Positions 42,128 through 53,547 of a stretch of DNA of 64,000 bases are shown piece by piece (position 1 is the first letter of the stretch; every line of letters starts with the position of its first letter). Below the pieces are notes generated by a model. That model had not been told where the DNA came from. It saw nothing but the letters and a program-made list of their open reading frames with translations, and did not search any database. The stretch spans positions 47,251,015-47,315,014 of the forward strand of contig CM059189.1 in the NCBI GenBank assembly GCA_030323885.1, written 5' to 3'. Made by a program: the position numbers and the translations under genes. This DNA is from Branchipolynoe longqiensis (lineage: Eukaryota > Annelida > Polychaeta > Phyllodocida > Polynoidae).

Positions 42128-43332
42128 AGGGATGAAAGATCTCAGCGATTTTGTGGCTTTTAGGGAATTTTATATTTGCCGTTTAGCGTTAAACAAAATG
42201 GCCAGGAATTAGGATGTATATGACAATTGGTTCATTCGAATCCCGTTCTTATATGACGTTTAGATATTGCTAGAACCTAAACTGAAACAAGAAAGACCTA
42301 GTTATGGGCGATAATATAGTTAATACAGGGAGAGTCGAAACCTGGGCCGCGTTCAGGGTACGTCTCGGCAACGTTGCGGTGATGCTTTTTGGCCTATTTG
42401 CGTTCAGGGTGCGTTGCGGCGACGTCTCGGCGATGCCTCCCTTTTCAGATAGGAGACAAAAAGCGCCTCGAAAATGGCCGCCTTCTCCAGTGGTTTCAGT
42501 CTATCACAGCACAGCTTTCCCATTGCAAATGGCCGCTGCCTATGGGGGCGGCCATTTTCAAGACAACCTACTTCTTTCGCCGTTCAGACTAGCGTGACGT
42601 CATGCCCCTCGCCGAGGCGCCGCCGAGACGGTCTCTGAACGCTGCCCTGGGCCTCGTTCAGGGTGCATCTCGGAGACGTCTCGGCGATGCTTTTTGGCTT
42701 ATTTCCATTCAGGGTGCGTCTCAGAGACACCTCCCATTTTAGACAGGAGATAAAAAGCGCCTCGAAAATGGCTGTCATATTCAGTGGTTTCAGCCAATCA
42801 CAGTGCAGCTTTTCCATTGCGAATGGCTGCTGTCTATGGAGGCCGCCATTTTCGAGGCGGCCAACAGCTAAATGCCGTTCAGACTAGCATGACGTCAGGG
42901 CCGCCTCCGAGCGGACCCTGAATGCGGCCATGGGCCGCATTCAGGATATGCCTCCAAGTCGTCTCCGAGAAATTCCTGACGTCACGCCAGTCTGAATGGC
43001 AAAAGCAGTTGGTCGCCTTGAAAGTGGACGCCCCCATAGGGGGCAGCCATTTGCAATGGAAAAGAAGAGCTTTGATTGGCTGAAACCACTGAATACGGCA
43101 GCCATTTTCAAGGTGCATTTTTGTCTCCAGTCTGAAAAGTGAGACGACTCGGAGGCATACCCTGAACGGAAATAAGTCAAAAGGAGTCTCAGAGGCGTAC
43201 TCTGAACGCGGCCCTGACTTCGGCGTTTTTCCTATGGAAGGAAAATCTGCGTCTTTGCGGAAATTCACTTACGGTGTAATAATCTCTGCTTGCTTTCCGC
43301 GTTTTTTGCCGGACACCACTTTCATCCCTGAA
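42128..43332 (-). mobile_element. TIR element E carrying a nested element F
   Basis: Minus-orientation E copy with both termini (AGGGATGAAAG at each end) split by the 869-bp F composite at 42345-43213. Other E copies supply the empty site GAAGTCAGGTTTC. Confidence 0.82.
42345..43213. mobile_element. Composite TIR element F (three modules)
   Basis: It begins GGCCGCGTTCAG and ends with the exact inverse CTGAACGCGGCC. CTG flanks both sides (42342-42344, 43214-43216), a 3-bp duplication confirmed by E copies without the insert. Two modules run in direct orientation (junction about 42650) and a third is inverted (from about 42930). Each contains an AATGGCCGCC / GGCGGCCATT inner inverted repeat. 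Confidence 0.78.
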
Positions 43333-43766
43333 TTACATACCTGACTGTATATAAGGCTGTATAGATATATAGACTGTATATGAGATGGTTCCTGTTTGTC
43401 ACATGGTCTTGTGAATTCTACCCACCTGAGAGTAAGTGGAGTGTGTTCTCCCACAAAATAAATAAAACTAATTCAGGTAACTTATGCTTAATTGGCTTCT
43501 TTGTAATTATTAGCTAAAGTTGCATAGTCCGATGCTTTTGAGTTTCTGTCATTTTTCTAAGATTAATATATTAATTTAATTGTTATAATCTATCTTACTT
43601 TAAATGGCTGACTTTTGAGATATTTGAAGTGTAAACATGTCAAATTAGTTTTGGCAAGCACACAAAAACTGACACCATAGGCTTCTGCAGTAACAGGTTC
43701 TATTAAATTGACTCAGTGTTCCCTTCTATGCGGAAACAAATGCTTAATAAGTGCATCAGTATCTAA

Positions 43767-44361
43767 AGCCGTGTTCACATGGGCAAAATGTGAGGCGAAT
43801 CAGACAAATCGAATCAGGTGAGGCGAATTAGCGGCCCGTTCACACGGGCAGTACTTGGGCCGGAAATCGAAAGCTGCGCATGACCAAGTCGATACTAAAC
43901 AGCGCCAGTTTGGGTTTGTCGATGTCGGCACTAGAGAATGTGGGTTCGACCTAGATATGTATGGACTGAACCGTATTGGTTTGGAATAGTCAAAACTTCT
44001 GCTGGGCAGTGAAAACATTAAATTAAATGCTAAAAAAAATATATGTGCCCAGCTAGCGGCTTCATAGACTAAATTCTATAATATGCGCTTTTGATCGACC
44101 GGAAAGTCAACAAACTAAGGTCTCGACTGCACATGCGTGTGAGGTGCTTAATCCGCCTCAGTGCGTTCACACGGGCAAAATTATCCGCATCACAGAAATC
44201 GCCTCACGTAAACTACCTCGCTAGGTGGTTTACAGTATCCACATCACGTGAATCGATTCAGCCCTAATTCGACTCAGACGCCCGTTCACACGAGAAATGT
44301 GAGGCGAACTAGGCAAGTCGCTTTCTACGAATCGATTTACATTGCCCGTGTGAACACGGCT
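43767..44361. mobile_element. TIR element G-like, TAA target duplication
   Basis: The ends AGCCGTGTTCACATGGGC and its inverse are flanked by TAA (43764-43766, 44362-44364). Uninterrupted copies of the host repeat at about 38019 and 54110 read CAGTATCTAAGTTAG, so TAA was duplicated. A 3-bp TWA-type target is typical of the PIF/Harbinger superfamily; that assignment is inference. Confidence 0.82.
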
Positions 44362-44469
44362 TAAGTTAGATATGGAGAATCAAATCTAGATAATTATTTT
44401 GGTTTTTGAAAATTTCATGCTTCATCGGATTATGCAGCTTTAACTTTATTGTATTGTACACCATGAGAA

Positions 44470-45527
44470 ACTGTTTTACATCCTAGCAACCTCTAATGGG
44501 GGACCTCCGACTTTTTAGTTCAAATTCCTGCCGTTCGCGTCTCCACTGAACGAGTGGGCCTATTCGGCACACTGTCACACTGCAAACCCAATGGCTATGA
44601 GCAATCTTCATACAGAAGAAGTCAAATATCTCTAAAGCCACATGACCTAGACACAAACCACTTGGTATACATATAGAAAACATACAACGAATACATTATA
44701 TTAAATTTCTAAGGTTAGGGTTCTGTATTTCTATTAATTTTGAATAAAATAAACGTTTTGCACTGGGCGTACCGCCAAACTCAGTGCATTGTCAATGGCC
44801 GTGAGCAATCTTCATACAGAAGAAGTCAAATATCTCCAAACCCACATGACCTAGACACAAACCACTTGGTATACATATAGAAAACATACAACGAATACAT
44901 TATATTACATTTCTAAGGTTAGGGTTCTGTATTTCTATTAATTTTGAATAAAGTAAACGTTTTGCACTGGGTGTACCGCCAAACTCAGTGCATTGTCAAT
45001 GGCCGTGAGCAATCTTCATACAGAAGAAGTCAAATATCTCTAAAACCACAAGACCTAGAGACAAACCGCTTGGTATACATATAGAAAACATACAACGAAT
45101 AGACTATATTAAATTTGTAAGGTTAGGGTTCTGTATTTCTATTAATTTTGAATAAAATATACGTATTGCACTGCGCGTACCGGCAAACTCAAAGCATTGT
45201 CAATGACCGTGTAGGCCCACTACTACTGATGCGCCACCAAGTGTCGGAAAATGAACTACGCCACATGTCCCCCATTAGGATGAGTACCGACTTGGGACAG
45301 TGCGCACTCATGGCGGGCGACTTTATAGTGCTTCCCCACTTGTAGATCAGGCGTCAGGCACCATGGCCCGATTTCCAGCCCATGCTCTATCCTGGTAATG
45401 CGGAGTGCCAGGCTAGGTATCAATTACAAGTATAAATTTCATACGTCATTGGTTTGACTCGGATGAGATTTGAGCACCCGACCTTCCACACGGGAAGTTT
45501 GTGCTCTACCGATTGGGCCACCGGATC
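44470..45527 (-). mobile_element. SINE family A split by a tandem-repeat insert
   Basis: The tail of a minus-strand family A copy (44470-44497) and its body plus head (45273-45527) are separated by about 775 bp that other family A copies lack. The insert is bounded by GGGGGAC and GTCCCCC and carries three 204-bp tandem units. Confidence 0.75.
44498..45272. repeat. 204-bp tandem units inside a split SINE
   Basis: Three units start near 44591, 44795 and 44999, each with GAGCAATCTTCATACAGAAG and GGTTAGGGTTCTGTATTTC. The block is bounded by GGGGGAC and GTCCCCC. Confidence 0.85.
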
Positions 45528-45694
45528 CTCTCGAGTGTGAGTGAGAGAGAGAGTGTGTGTGTGTGTCTGTCTGTCTTCATTAATATGGGATATGTACGTT
45601 TCTTCACATCATCCCATCAGTTACCAAATAAAAAACCCAAACGAGCAGACAAATTTCAACTGATAATTTATTGTGAACGAGAAACTTGGTCTTA

Positions 45695-46245
45695 AGCCCT
45701 GTTTACACGGGCGATTTAAAACGCCACATATGAAACGCCTTGCCTAGATCGACTCACATTTGCCGTGTAGACGCGGCTCTGTGGCGTTTTAGGGCTGAAT
45801 CGCTTCATATGAAACGGTTCATCTATACCACCTCCCGAGGTGGTTTATTTGAAGCGATTCAGCTGGTTCCCGGGCGGCGATAGTATAAAATAGTAGTGCG
45901 TGCCGGCAACAGGGGAGCAGTAACTAATCGCTGGTGCCCAGCAGTGTTAGGGCCCGATTACGCCGAAATCTAGTGAATGCGATCATATTTAACAGAATTA
46001 CAGACTCAAATAATGAAATTTAATTAAATTAACCTTAAATTCCAAGCGATATTAACGTAGCAGCTACATCGGCGTCGAATCGACGTGTGTAAACTAAACA
46101 AATAGCAGTGCTTGCCGGCTACAGGTGCCTGCTGGTTCCCGGCGCCGACACACTTTCCAACTCCGCCGTGTAAACACGCATCTAAAACGCTTCATATAAA
46201 TCGCCTTGTCTAGAACGTTTCACAATTCCCCGTGTAAACACGGCT
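45695..46245. mobile_element. TIR element G
   Basis: Second close copy of the 33233 element, with ends AGCCCTGTTTACACGGGC and CCCGTGTAAACACGGCT and the same interior. Flanks are TTA and ATA. Confidence 0.78.
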
Positions 46246-46824
46246 ATAGTCTCTTAATCTTCAGTTTACATTTCCTCAAGAAAGATATACATGCTCACTG
46301 AGCTAAACCAAGATCACTCGCCTGATACCACAAAACAAGCATTTACAGAAAGAAAAAAAACACCATATCAGTTGCTCAAATACACAGTAGGCACCTAGTT
46401 AAATGTACAGTACAGTTCATGGTATTTGTTTTATTTCTTTTGTCAATATGTGGAAAGATCTTTCGCCCTAATAGTGGCTGTATTCGCAAATAGCTTCGGG
46501 TATTCTGGTCAGCATTCTCACATGGTTTAAGTACATAACTCGCACCCAAGAGAAGAAGAAAACAATATAAATAAGTAGTTACTGTTGAAGAAAACACACA
46601 GTAACCGTATTCGCATCACTTCATATCTCACATTCTGATTAAATAGGGCAACCATTCTCATCACTAGACTCATCGTTAAGTCGATTATTCATTCAACTGT
46701 GACAATGTTAACGCCGCAGAAGTTCATTGATTGAGTGAGGGACTTGGGGGTTTTATGCCATGTCAGCAACTATGGCCATATTTCATGGTGAGAGGGGTTG
46801 ATTAAAAGATGGCGGTAATGTGGG

Positions 46825-47225
46825 TATTTCGAGTTCCGGCTGGTCCCTCAGGAAGAACCGAAGCTGTGACCCAGCACGCCGGGTCGCAGCTTTTAGCATA
46901 CATTGCGGAATGTGGAGGATGGGGTGGTGAGGTCACATACACGAAGTGATATTTTATCTAATGTAAAATATTTACTAGGATGATTTCAATTGAATCTACG
47001 TTTACGAAGCAAATGTATGGCAAGAATCCTACTAAGTTTGGTCATCAGGATGCATGTGTTTATAAGTGAGTTCAATGCATAGGGTCTAGGATGGTGAAAA
47101 ATAGGGATGGGAGGGGCACCAACCCCAACTTCCTGTGGTTTTGCTGAAGCTGTGACCCGGCGTGCAGAGACACAGCTTCAGTGCTTCCTGAAGGACCAGC
47201 GGAACTCGGAATACCCGTATTGGTG
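46825..47225. repeat. Hairpin repeat L copies
   Basis: Two copies (46825-46910 and 47125-47225) contain GAAGCTGTGACCC facing its inverse, with outer parts resembling GGTATTTCGAGTTCCG. Others lie at about 2275-2365 and 60740-60825. Confidence 0.6.
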
Positions 47226-47389
47226 CTTGCAGTTTGCTCGGACCTTCATTGAACTAATAGCATTAGCAATAGAAACCCATTTCACTGCCTCAAAGGGTGA
47301 AAGCGCCCATTACTCAGGGCACCGTACTTTCTGCCACATATTCTATTTCTGGCGCCTTTAATTATATCAAACTATGGGGCTTCCTTATA

Positions 47390-47644
47390 CCCCAGTGACA
47401 CTATGCTTGTGACCAATTTGTGACCACCAAAAAGGGATGGTCGCAAAGTGGTCATCGATCGGTCGGCGACCTCCGGGTGACCATTTTAGCCGCAAAGAGC
47501 TTGCAGGTACTGCACCAAAAATCTCCTTGTGACCAAAACGGTCGCCAACCGCTCACCGACCATTGTTTTTCCTGCCATTGTTTTTGGTCGCAAGATCGCC
47601 AGCTTTTGGACGCAAAGTGGTCACAAGCTGTAGTGTGACTGGGG
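47390..47644. mobile_element. TIR element H (CCCCAGTGACACTA)
   Basis: The ends CCCCAGTGACACTA and TAGTGTGACTGGGG are inverted. CCTTATA and CCTTACA flank it. The interior is dense in TGTGACC/GGTCGC words. Fragments occur at about 2367-2680, 15770-15903 and 55358-55440. Confidence 0.72.
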
Positions 47645-48328
47645 CCTTACAAACAGCACTGTTCCCAGCATTGGTACATACACTTATAATATTATATTCC
47701 CTTATGACGGGTCGGCATAGATTTGATTTGATTTATTATTTGATATCATTATTCATTATTTTTTGCCTCCTTTCAAAGGTGACTAATACATTGACGATCA
47801 ACCCCGTGGTTTATATCCTATACCTATCGGGCTGACCGACATATCTCACTGAATAAGAATCATATTTACTTTGAGTAAAATATATACATTATGAATTATG
47901 ATTATACAAATATAGACCAAGAAAAATCATCTCCCCATAAGAAGCAATGATGAAAAGCAGAAGATAGCTTTGCTTCGGGCTTTATATGACTCATTTTCGC
48001 CATCAACATCTGCGCCTGACCTGATGCATGCGCATCCGGCAACATCCGGGAAGAGTGACTTTCAATGACTATACCCCTAACCGCAGGAGGATAACTGCGT
48101 TTATATCTGCCTTGCTGTTCACTTCGAATCTTGATCCGTCATTATTAGCATAGGTTTCAACGAAGCCATGACCACGGCAGAGAAAACAGTATGTACTGTA
48201 AATGTAACACACAAAACATTGTTTGAAAATTGAGTTCATTGCATCAATTACATTGGAAAGGCCTTCAAAATAAATCGCTACTGCTTAACAGTACAAAGTT
48301 CCAACTCCAATTATCTATAAGTCTATAC

Positions 48329-48355
48329 AACCCTCCCCCCCCCCCCCCCCCGCCC
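48329..48355. repeat. Poly-C tract
   Basis: A run of about 20 C. Other homopolymers lie at 7742-7767 (C), 63533-63553 (T) and 3292-3310 (G). All are places where the assembly may be unreliable. Confidence 0.85.
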
Positions 48356-48437
48356 CCAACTCATTCCAACATTAGGACGTAATATTCAATCTGGCTATTC
48401 AGGTTTTACAGTTAGCTGTAGTATTTATATTTATGTA

Positions 48438-48989
48438 TATATTGGTCATTCTTTAAAACTGGGCACCACATATTTGGTTTCCACATTACGATGCTGATAA
48501 TTTGGTCTTTCTTTTATTGATTGCAAGTCAAATAATTGTTGTATTCTCTGTGTATTAAGTATGTTAGCAATAGTACATTTATTGAAGCTATGTCAAGAAA
48601 GAAATTAAAAGTTTACTTGTGCTAATGTGAAAATTTTCACATTTATACTGCATGTAGCCAAACTTTTTTTTCAACTTTTTTCTTGTGAGTCATAACCTTG
48701 TCTGCTTAAGAGTAATCAATAAAATATTGTTTGACTATCTTGTATATGTTAAAATTAGGTTCAGGATGTGTCCTTGATTTTCATGTTACACGAGTGATAT
48801 TAATGTATTGCTCTAATTCAAAAAGTGAAATTCATTTTTTTTCAACTCTGACATATGCACAACATGCAAACCTTCATAGGACATTGGATTAGGCTATTAT
48901 TTAGAAGGTTTGTTGCTATTATTTGGAAGGTTTTCACTTTTGGTTTCCATGTCACACTTTTGTGCCCAGTTTTAAAGAATGACCCATAT
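48438..48989. mobile_element. TIR element J, best ends
   Basis: GGTCATTCTTTAAAACTGGG at the left and its inverse at the right form a TIR of more than 20 bp. The internal sequence is related to the other J copies. No coding frame is seen. Confidence 0.78.
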
Positions 48990-49331
48990 CCAGTTGCGTA
49001 CTACCTGAGATTACAATTTTATTTAATGATTAAAATATATGATGTTCTGTAGTGTTTTATTCCATCACATTTTATTCCAATAGAGTTTTATTCTATCGCC
49101 GAAAAGGTCTGCGTACCACCTGAAAATCCCAAGCTAGGCCCCTGTATATAACGCGCCAGTAACAAATTCCTTGTCTACTTGACAGTACCACTCCTTAACG
49201 TTGAAGGCTACAACTGTTCAATGGTGCAAAGCCTTGGACAACAACGATTGGTTGTTGGAGTTCTTATGTCCTGGCAACATCTAAGGTCACTCAACAACGA
49301 AGAGACTAGTTAGACATATCCCCTAGTATAA

Positions 49332-50185
49332 GTATTATTCTCTAAAACTGGACACTATATATTTGGTTTCTACATTACGATGCTGATAATTAATTCTTAC
49401 TTTTATCGATAACCAGTTAAATAATTATTGTTGCCTCTGTGTATTAAGTATGTTAGCAATATTTTTTTTCTTGAAGATTTATACTGCCTATCATGGATAA
49501 GTCTGAATAGACTTGTTTTCACCATTAGACAGTTTGGCGATAGAAAGCCCGAGCCTACACTTTTACCAACGCAAGGGATTTTTAACCTCCCACACCACAT
49601 AGACATGGTATGAGAGCAACTGGCCTTTGATGACGGTGTATGTTATCCACAGCGGTGGAAATCCAAATTGGCAGAGGTGGGGGCATGGGGAATCGAACCA
49701 CTGACCTTCAGATTAGGAGTCTGACAAGAAAAAAGTCAGACACTCTAACCACTCAGCCACAGAGAGCACCGCAATGCTTAATGTCTCCCACAAAAGATAT
49801 TAAAAGTACACTTGTATGATTTTGTGTTAAAGCGAAGATTTACAGATCAACACCATATATTTACCCAAACCGATTAAAACCTTTATTCAACTTCTTTCTT
49901 GTAAGACATAACCATGTTTGCTTAACTCTAATCAATAAAAACTTGCTTGACTCTGTTGTGTATGCTAAGATGATGTTATGGATGTGTCTTTGATTTCCAT
50001 GTTACACAAGTGATATTAACATATTCCTCAATTTTGATAAGATCTAAATCAAAAAGTGAAATAGTTAGTTTTTTTATCAACTCAATTTTTATAAGACCTA
50101 TATCAAAAAGTGAAATAGTTTTTATTAACTCTAACTTTTGGTTTCCATGTCACACTTTAGCGTCCAGTTTCAGAGAATGATCCAA
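49332..50185. mobile_element. TIR element J interrupted by SINE B
   Basis: The left end ATTCTCTAAAACTGGACACT and the right inverse CCAGTTTCAGAGAATGATCC are present. The SINE B copy at 49476-49777 accounts for the extra length. Confidence 0.75.
49476..49777 (-). mobile_element. SINE family B nested in TIR element J
   Basis: Full minus-strand copy inserted into the J element at about 49332-50185. The tRNA-like head is at the right end (CTGTGGCTGAGTGGTTAGAG on the minus strand). Confidence 0.82.
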
Positions 50186-50520
50186 GGTTAGTTCACGCCA
50201 CACCACCCACACGCACCACCCACCCGCCATACTCACGCAGTTATACAAATATAGAGGAATGTTTTCTAACTACGAATGTTTTCTTTTCTTTTTTTTTGGT
50301 ACCGTGCCATGTCACTTAGTTCAGTTACTTTTTATTTCAGTCACTGAGACCACACCACATTTCTTATATTAGTCTCAGAAAGTCTTCATGCACTCAAGGC
50401 CAAGGCGCTATTGAGTCATGAGTTATGGTCAGTAGCAGATTTGAACAACCAAATATTTTTTACCCAAACAGAAATTTGGTACCCGAATCTTTTAAAAAAA
50501 AGAAAAAGAATTTTCATATT

Positions 50521-50970
50521 CTCGCGGGTTAACGCCCTGGGCATTTAAATTGGCAAATCACTGAAGTGCAGGGTGGGCGTTTACCTACACATGGGCGTTA
50601 AAGGGGTCGGCGTTTACAAAATATTGGCCAAGTGGTGGGCAAGCATTAACCCACACATGAGCGTTCACCCGCGAGAATATGGTAGTGTATTTACTTATGC
50701 AAGCGACTGACTGCCTAATTTAAACACGTCTTTATGCAATGTTAATTAAAAGGGTTTTTTTAATCCTTCAGAACAATATTCCATATGTAAGATTGCCCTA
50801 CCCAGAAGTATTTATATATATATACTGTATTCCTGTGGATTAACGCCCTGGTGTTTAAATTGGCAGTGAACTCAGGTGTGGGCGTTTACCCAGGGGTGGG
50901 CGTTTAAGGGATGGGCATTTACAAAATATTGGCCAAGTGGGGGTTGGGTGTTAACCCGCAAGAATACAGT
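50521..50970. mobile_element. Two short hairpin-ended elements
   Basis: At 50521-50682 the ends CTCGCGGGTTAACGCCC and ACCCGCGAGAATATGG are inverted. A second related unit lies at 50825-50970, with GGATTAACGCCCTGG and TTAACCCGCAAGAATACAG. Both enclose TTTACAAAATATTGGCCAAG. Confidence 0.7.
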
Positions 50971-51310
50971 AATTACATATTATATACTATACATATATAT
51001 ATATCTATAAATATATATCTATACATAGATAGTTAGTACAACTTAACCTGTTTTACATTTAATGTGGAAACCTGTTAGCGTTTGACCCATGTTGTCGACT
51101 TTTGCCACCTTTAGCCATCCATCCTCAACAAACAGTTCCAATTTATTTATTTATTTATTTATTCCCTCATGGCGGTCAGTGTGAACACACTCGTGACACC
51201 TGATAAATAACTCTCAAGATTGCATGCATTGTGTTCAAATTTGATTTTCTTTTGGTATAGCTGAATGCCCATCCCCATCTCCCCCACCCCCCATAAAATC
51301 ATTTTACCAC

Positions 51311-51324
51311 GTTGCTATGGTAAC
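51311..51324 (+). promoter_or_regulatory. RFX X-box-like palindrome
   Basis: GTTGCTATGGTAAC fits the RFX X-box consensus GTTRCYATRGYAAC at every position. It is about 2.1 kb beyond the SEC63 stop codon, outside recognised repeats. Function is not shown. Confidence 0.45.
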
Positions 51325-51569
51325 AAACGCTTGCTAGTGGCTACATAACAACACAGAGATGGCATCGTCAACTGATTGACTATAATTAGAATGGTCTGCG
51401 CGGGATTTTCATAAATCATGGCATTCCATTGATAGCCACCTAAGTTTGGCTCTTATTCTACATGCGTCATAGTTAATTCATTGCATGCGACTTTAATCTA
51501 GTTTTGGAAATACCTGGGACAGTACAGATTGATCTAAATCACTCCTTTGATAAAACTTCAAATGTGCAT

Positions 51570-52510
51570 GCGTACTAGTAAGTATGCACATGCGATCCAT
51601 TGATAGAGCGTGTGTGCATGTGACTACCAATACACATGCGGTCTGTTAACAGAATAGGTGCATGTATGGCCAGAGTACACAATGGTGGCTGGTTAACATA
51701 CACGCATGACCATAACATGCATCTGTTTGGAGAGCACATTATGTACACACATTGGTAGAGTATACTATGTACACACATGTTGGCACAGTATAGTATGGAC
51801 ATGCATGTTGGTACAGTATACTAATTACTATACACATGTTGGTACATGCAACACATGTTAGAGAATACTATGCACATACATGATGGTAGAGTATACTATG
51901 CACATGCATGTTAGTAGCGCATACTATGCACACATGCTGGTAGAGTATATTATACACACATGTTAGTACAGTATACTATACACATATTGGTAGAGCATAC
52001 TATGCACATTCATGTTGGTAGAGTAGACAATGTACATGTTGGTAGAGTATACTATGCACACACATGTTGGTAGAGTAGACTATGTACATGTTGGTAGAGT
52101 ATACTATGCACATACATGTTGGTAGAGTAGACTATGCACATGTTGATAGATCATACTATGTACATGTTGGTAGAGTATACTATGCACATACAGGTTGGTA
52201 GAGTAGACTATGTACATATTGGCAGAGTATACTATGCACATACATGTTGGTAGAGTAGACTATGCACATGTTGATAGATCATACTATGTACATGTTGGTA
52301 GAGTATACTATGCACATACATGTTGATAGATCATACTATGCACACACATGTTGGTAGAGTATACTATGCACATGTTGATAGATCATACTATGTACATGTT
52401 GGTAGAGTATACTATGCACATACATGTTGATAGAGCATACTATGCACATGTTGGTAGAGCATACCATGCATACACATGTTGGTAGAGCATACTATACATG
52501 TGCAACATGT
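51570..52510. repeat. Degenerate minisatellite in the IST1-SEC63 interval
   Basis: Many units of roughly 25-55 bp are built from ATGTTGGTAGAGTATACTAT and GCACATAC words, with local AGTATACT palindromes. Confidence 0.88.
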
Positions 52511-53412
52511 TGGTATGCTTGTAATACAGTTGTCCTGCTGACCTAGTACATATCTCTAGGACATCCATTCTGTCGGCATGTCTATAGAATTATATGCCCG
52601 TGGCATTCAGAACTGTAGAGAATGGACATACGCATAATATGGCATCTCCGTTAACAAGACACAACACTTCAGTTCAGTCGCAACACTTTCACGTCTATCA
52701 CAAGCTTATAGCTTAATTGAACACATATGAGTGTTGGAGAATTATGAATACACCGTTAAAGTCCTTAGTACCCAACTTTTCAGCCCAAGTCACACCCACC
52801 CCAGGTAGCACAAGCCGCCATCAGCTCTCTTCACTACCAGTCAATCTATTCACAACTGCAAAAACATTAGGATGGCATCCGGTGGTTTCTCTAAGTGTAG
52901 CCCTTATTCAACACTTTCCCGCTTTCTTGACACTACGCGCAACTTTTTCTTTATAAGCGAAACCTTTCCGTACCATAAGTGAACCCGGTAATAGACGTCA
53001 GTACCGTATGTTACCCACTAGGCCAGTCATCCTCTAGTGCAGTTTCCTTTCAAGCTCAACGTCTTCTAAACGGAGGGAATCGGTTATTCTCAGAATACTT
53101 CTGATGTCATTCTATATAGCTAAATCTACCCTCAAACTCCCAATTTATCATTCATCAACATCACACATAAATCACTCATAAACACGCTCAGTACTCGTAG
53201 GGAATCAGGAATTAAATGATCAACTGTTAGTTCATAAAACAGCCGCTAGGCAGCAGCACCATACTTATGTAGGTGATACGTATGCCGACCGAGTCACCTC
53301 ATTGGCCCATCCTGTGTCATTACCCTTATCGTGTCTCCACATCCAGTTATTTCGTAAAACTGCCACCAGGTAGACAGTGCCGTGCGAGAGCTAACGTCAC
53401 TCCCTCATTCAC

Positions 53413-53547
53413 TCACTCGTCGTCTGAATCGTCATAGGAGTCGTCCTCGGTCTCAGTCAGGTCCGCGTCCGCCTTGTCCTCATCGTCATCTTCGGACATG
53501 TCCCACTGTGGATGACTCTCCACCTTTCGCGCCTCTTTCACGTCCAG
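53413..53547 (-). CDS. SEC63: SEC63 terminal exon, acidic tail
   Basis: The acceptor CATTGCAG| leads into LDVKEARKVESHPQWDMSED and a strongly acidic tail ending DDSYDDSDDE, with TGA at 53415-53413. Human SEC63 ends with the same HPQWD-acidic arrangement. A SINE A copy sits 26 nt upstream in the preceding intron. Confidence 0.95.
   Translation of the reverse strand: MDVKEARKVESHPQWDMSEDDDEDKADADLTETEDDSYDDSDDE

Larger units (their letters stand above)
38925..53412. other. Convergent intergenic region IST1-SEC63
   Basis: It holds both 3' UTRs and then almost continuous non-autonomous elements (K, J, E/F, G, H, SINE A and B, L) and the 51.6-52.5 kb minisatellite. No open frame with homology I recognise is present. 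A repeat at about 39055-39260 recurs at 55147-55310 (GTCATCCATAAAGTAGTACA-type core). The X-box-like GTTGCTATGGTAAC lies at 51311-51324. Confidence 0.65.

Noticed and set aside
43267..43454. 61-codon minus-strand open frame
   Set aside because: It translates the end of element E and adjoining intergenic sequence; no support as a gene.
52717..52956. 79-codon plus-strand open frame before the SEC63 3' end
   Set aside because: No recognised homology, no repeat of codon pattern, and probably SEC63 3' UTR or intergenic sequence.
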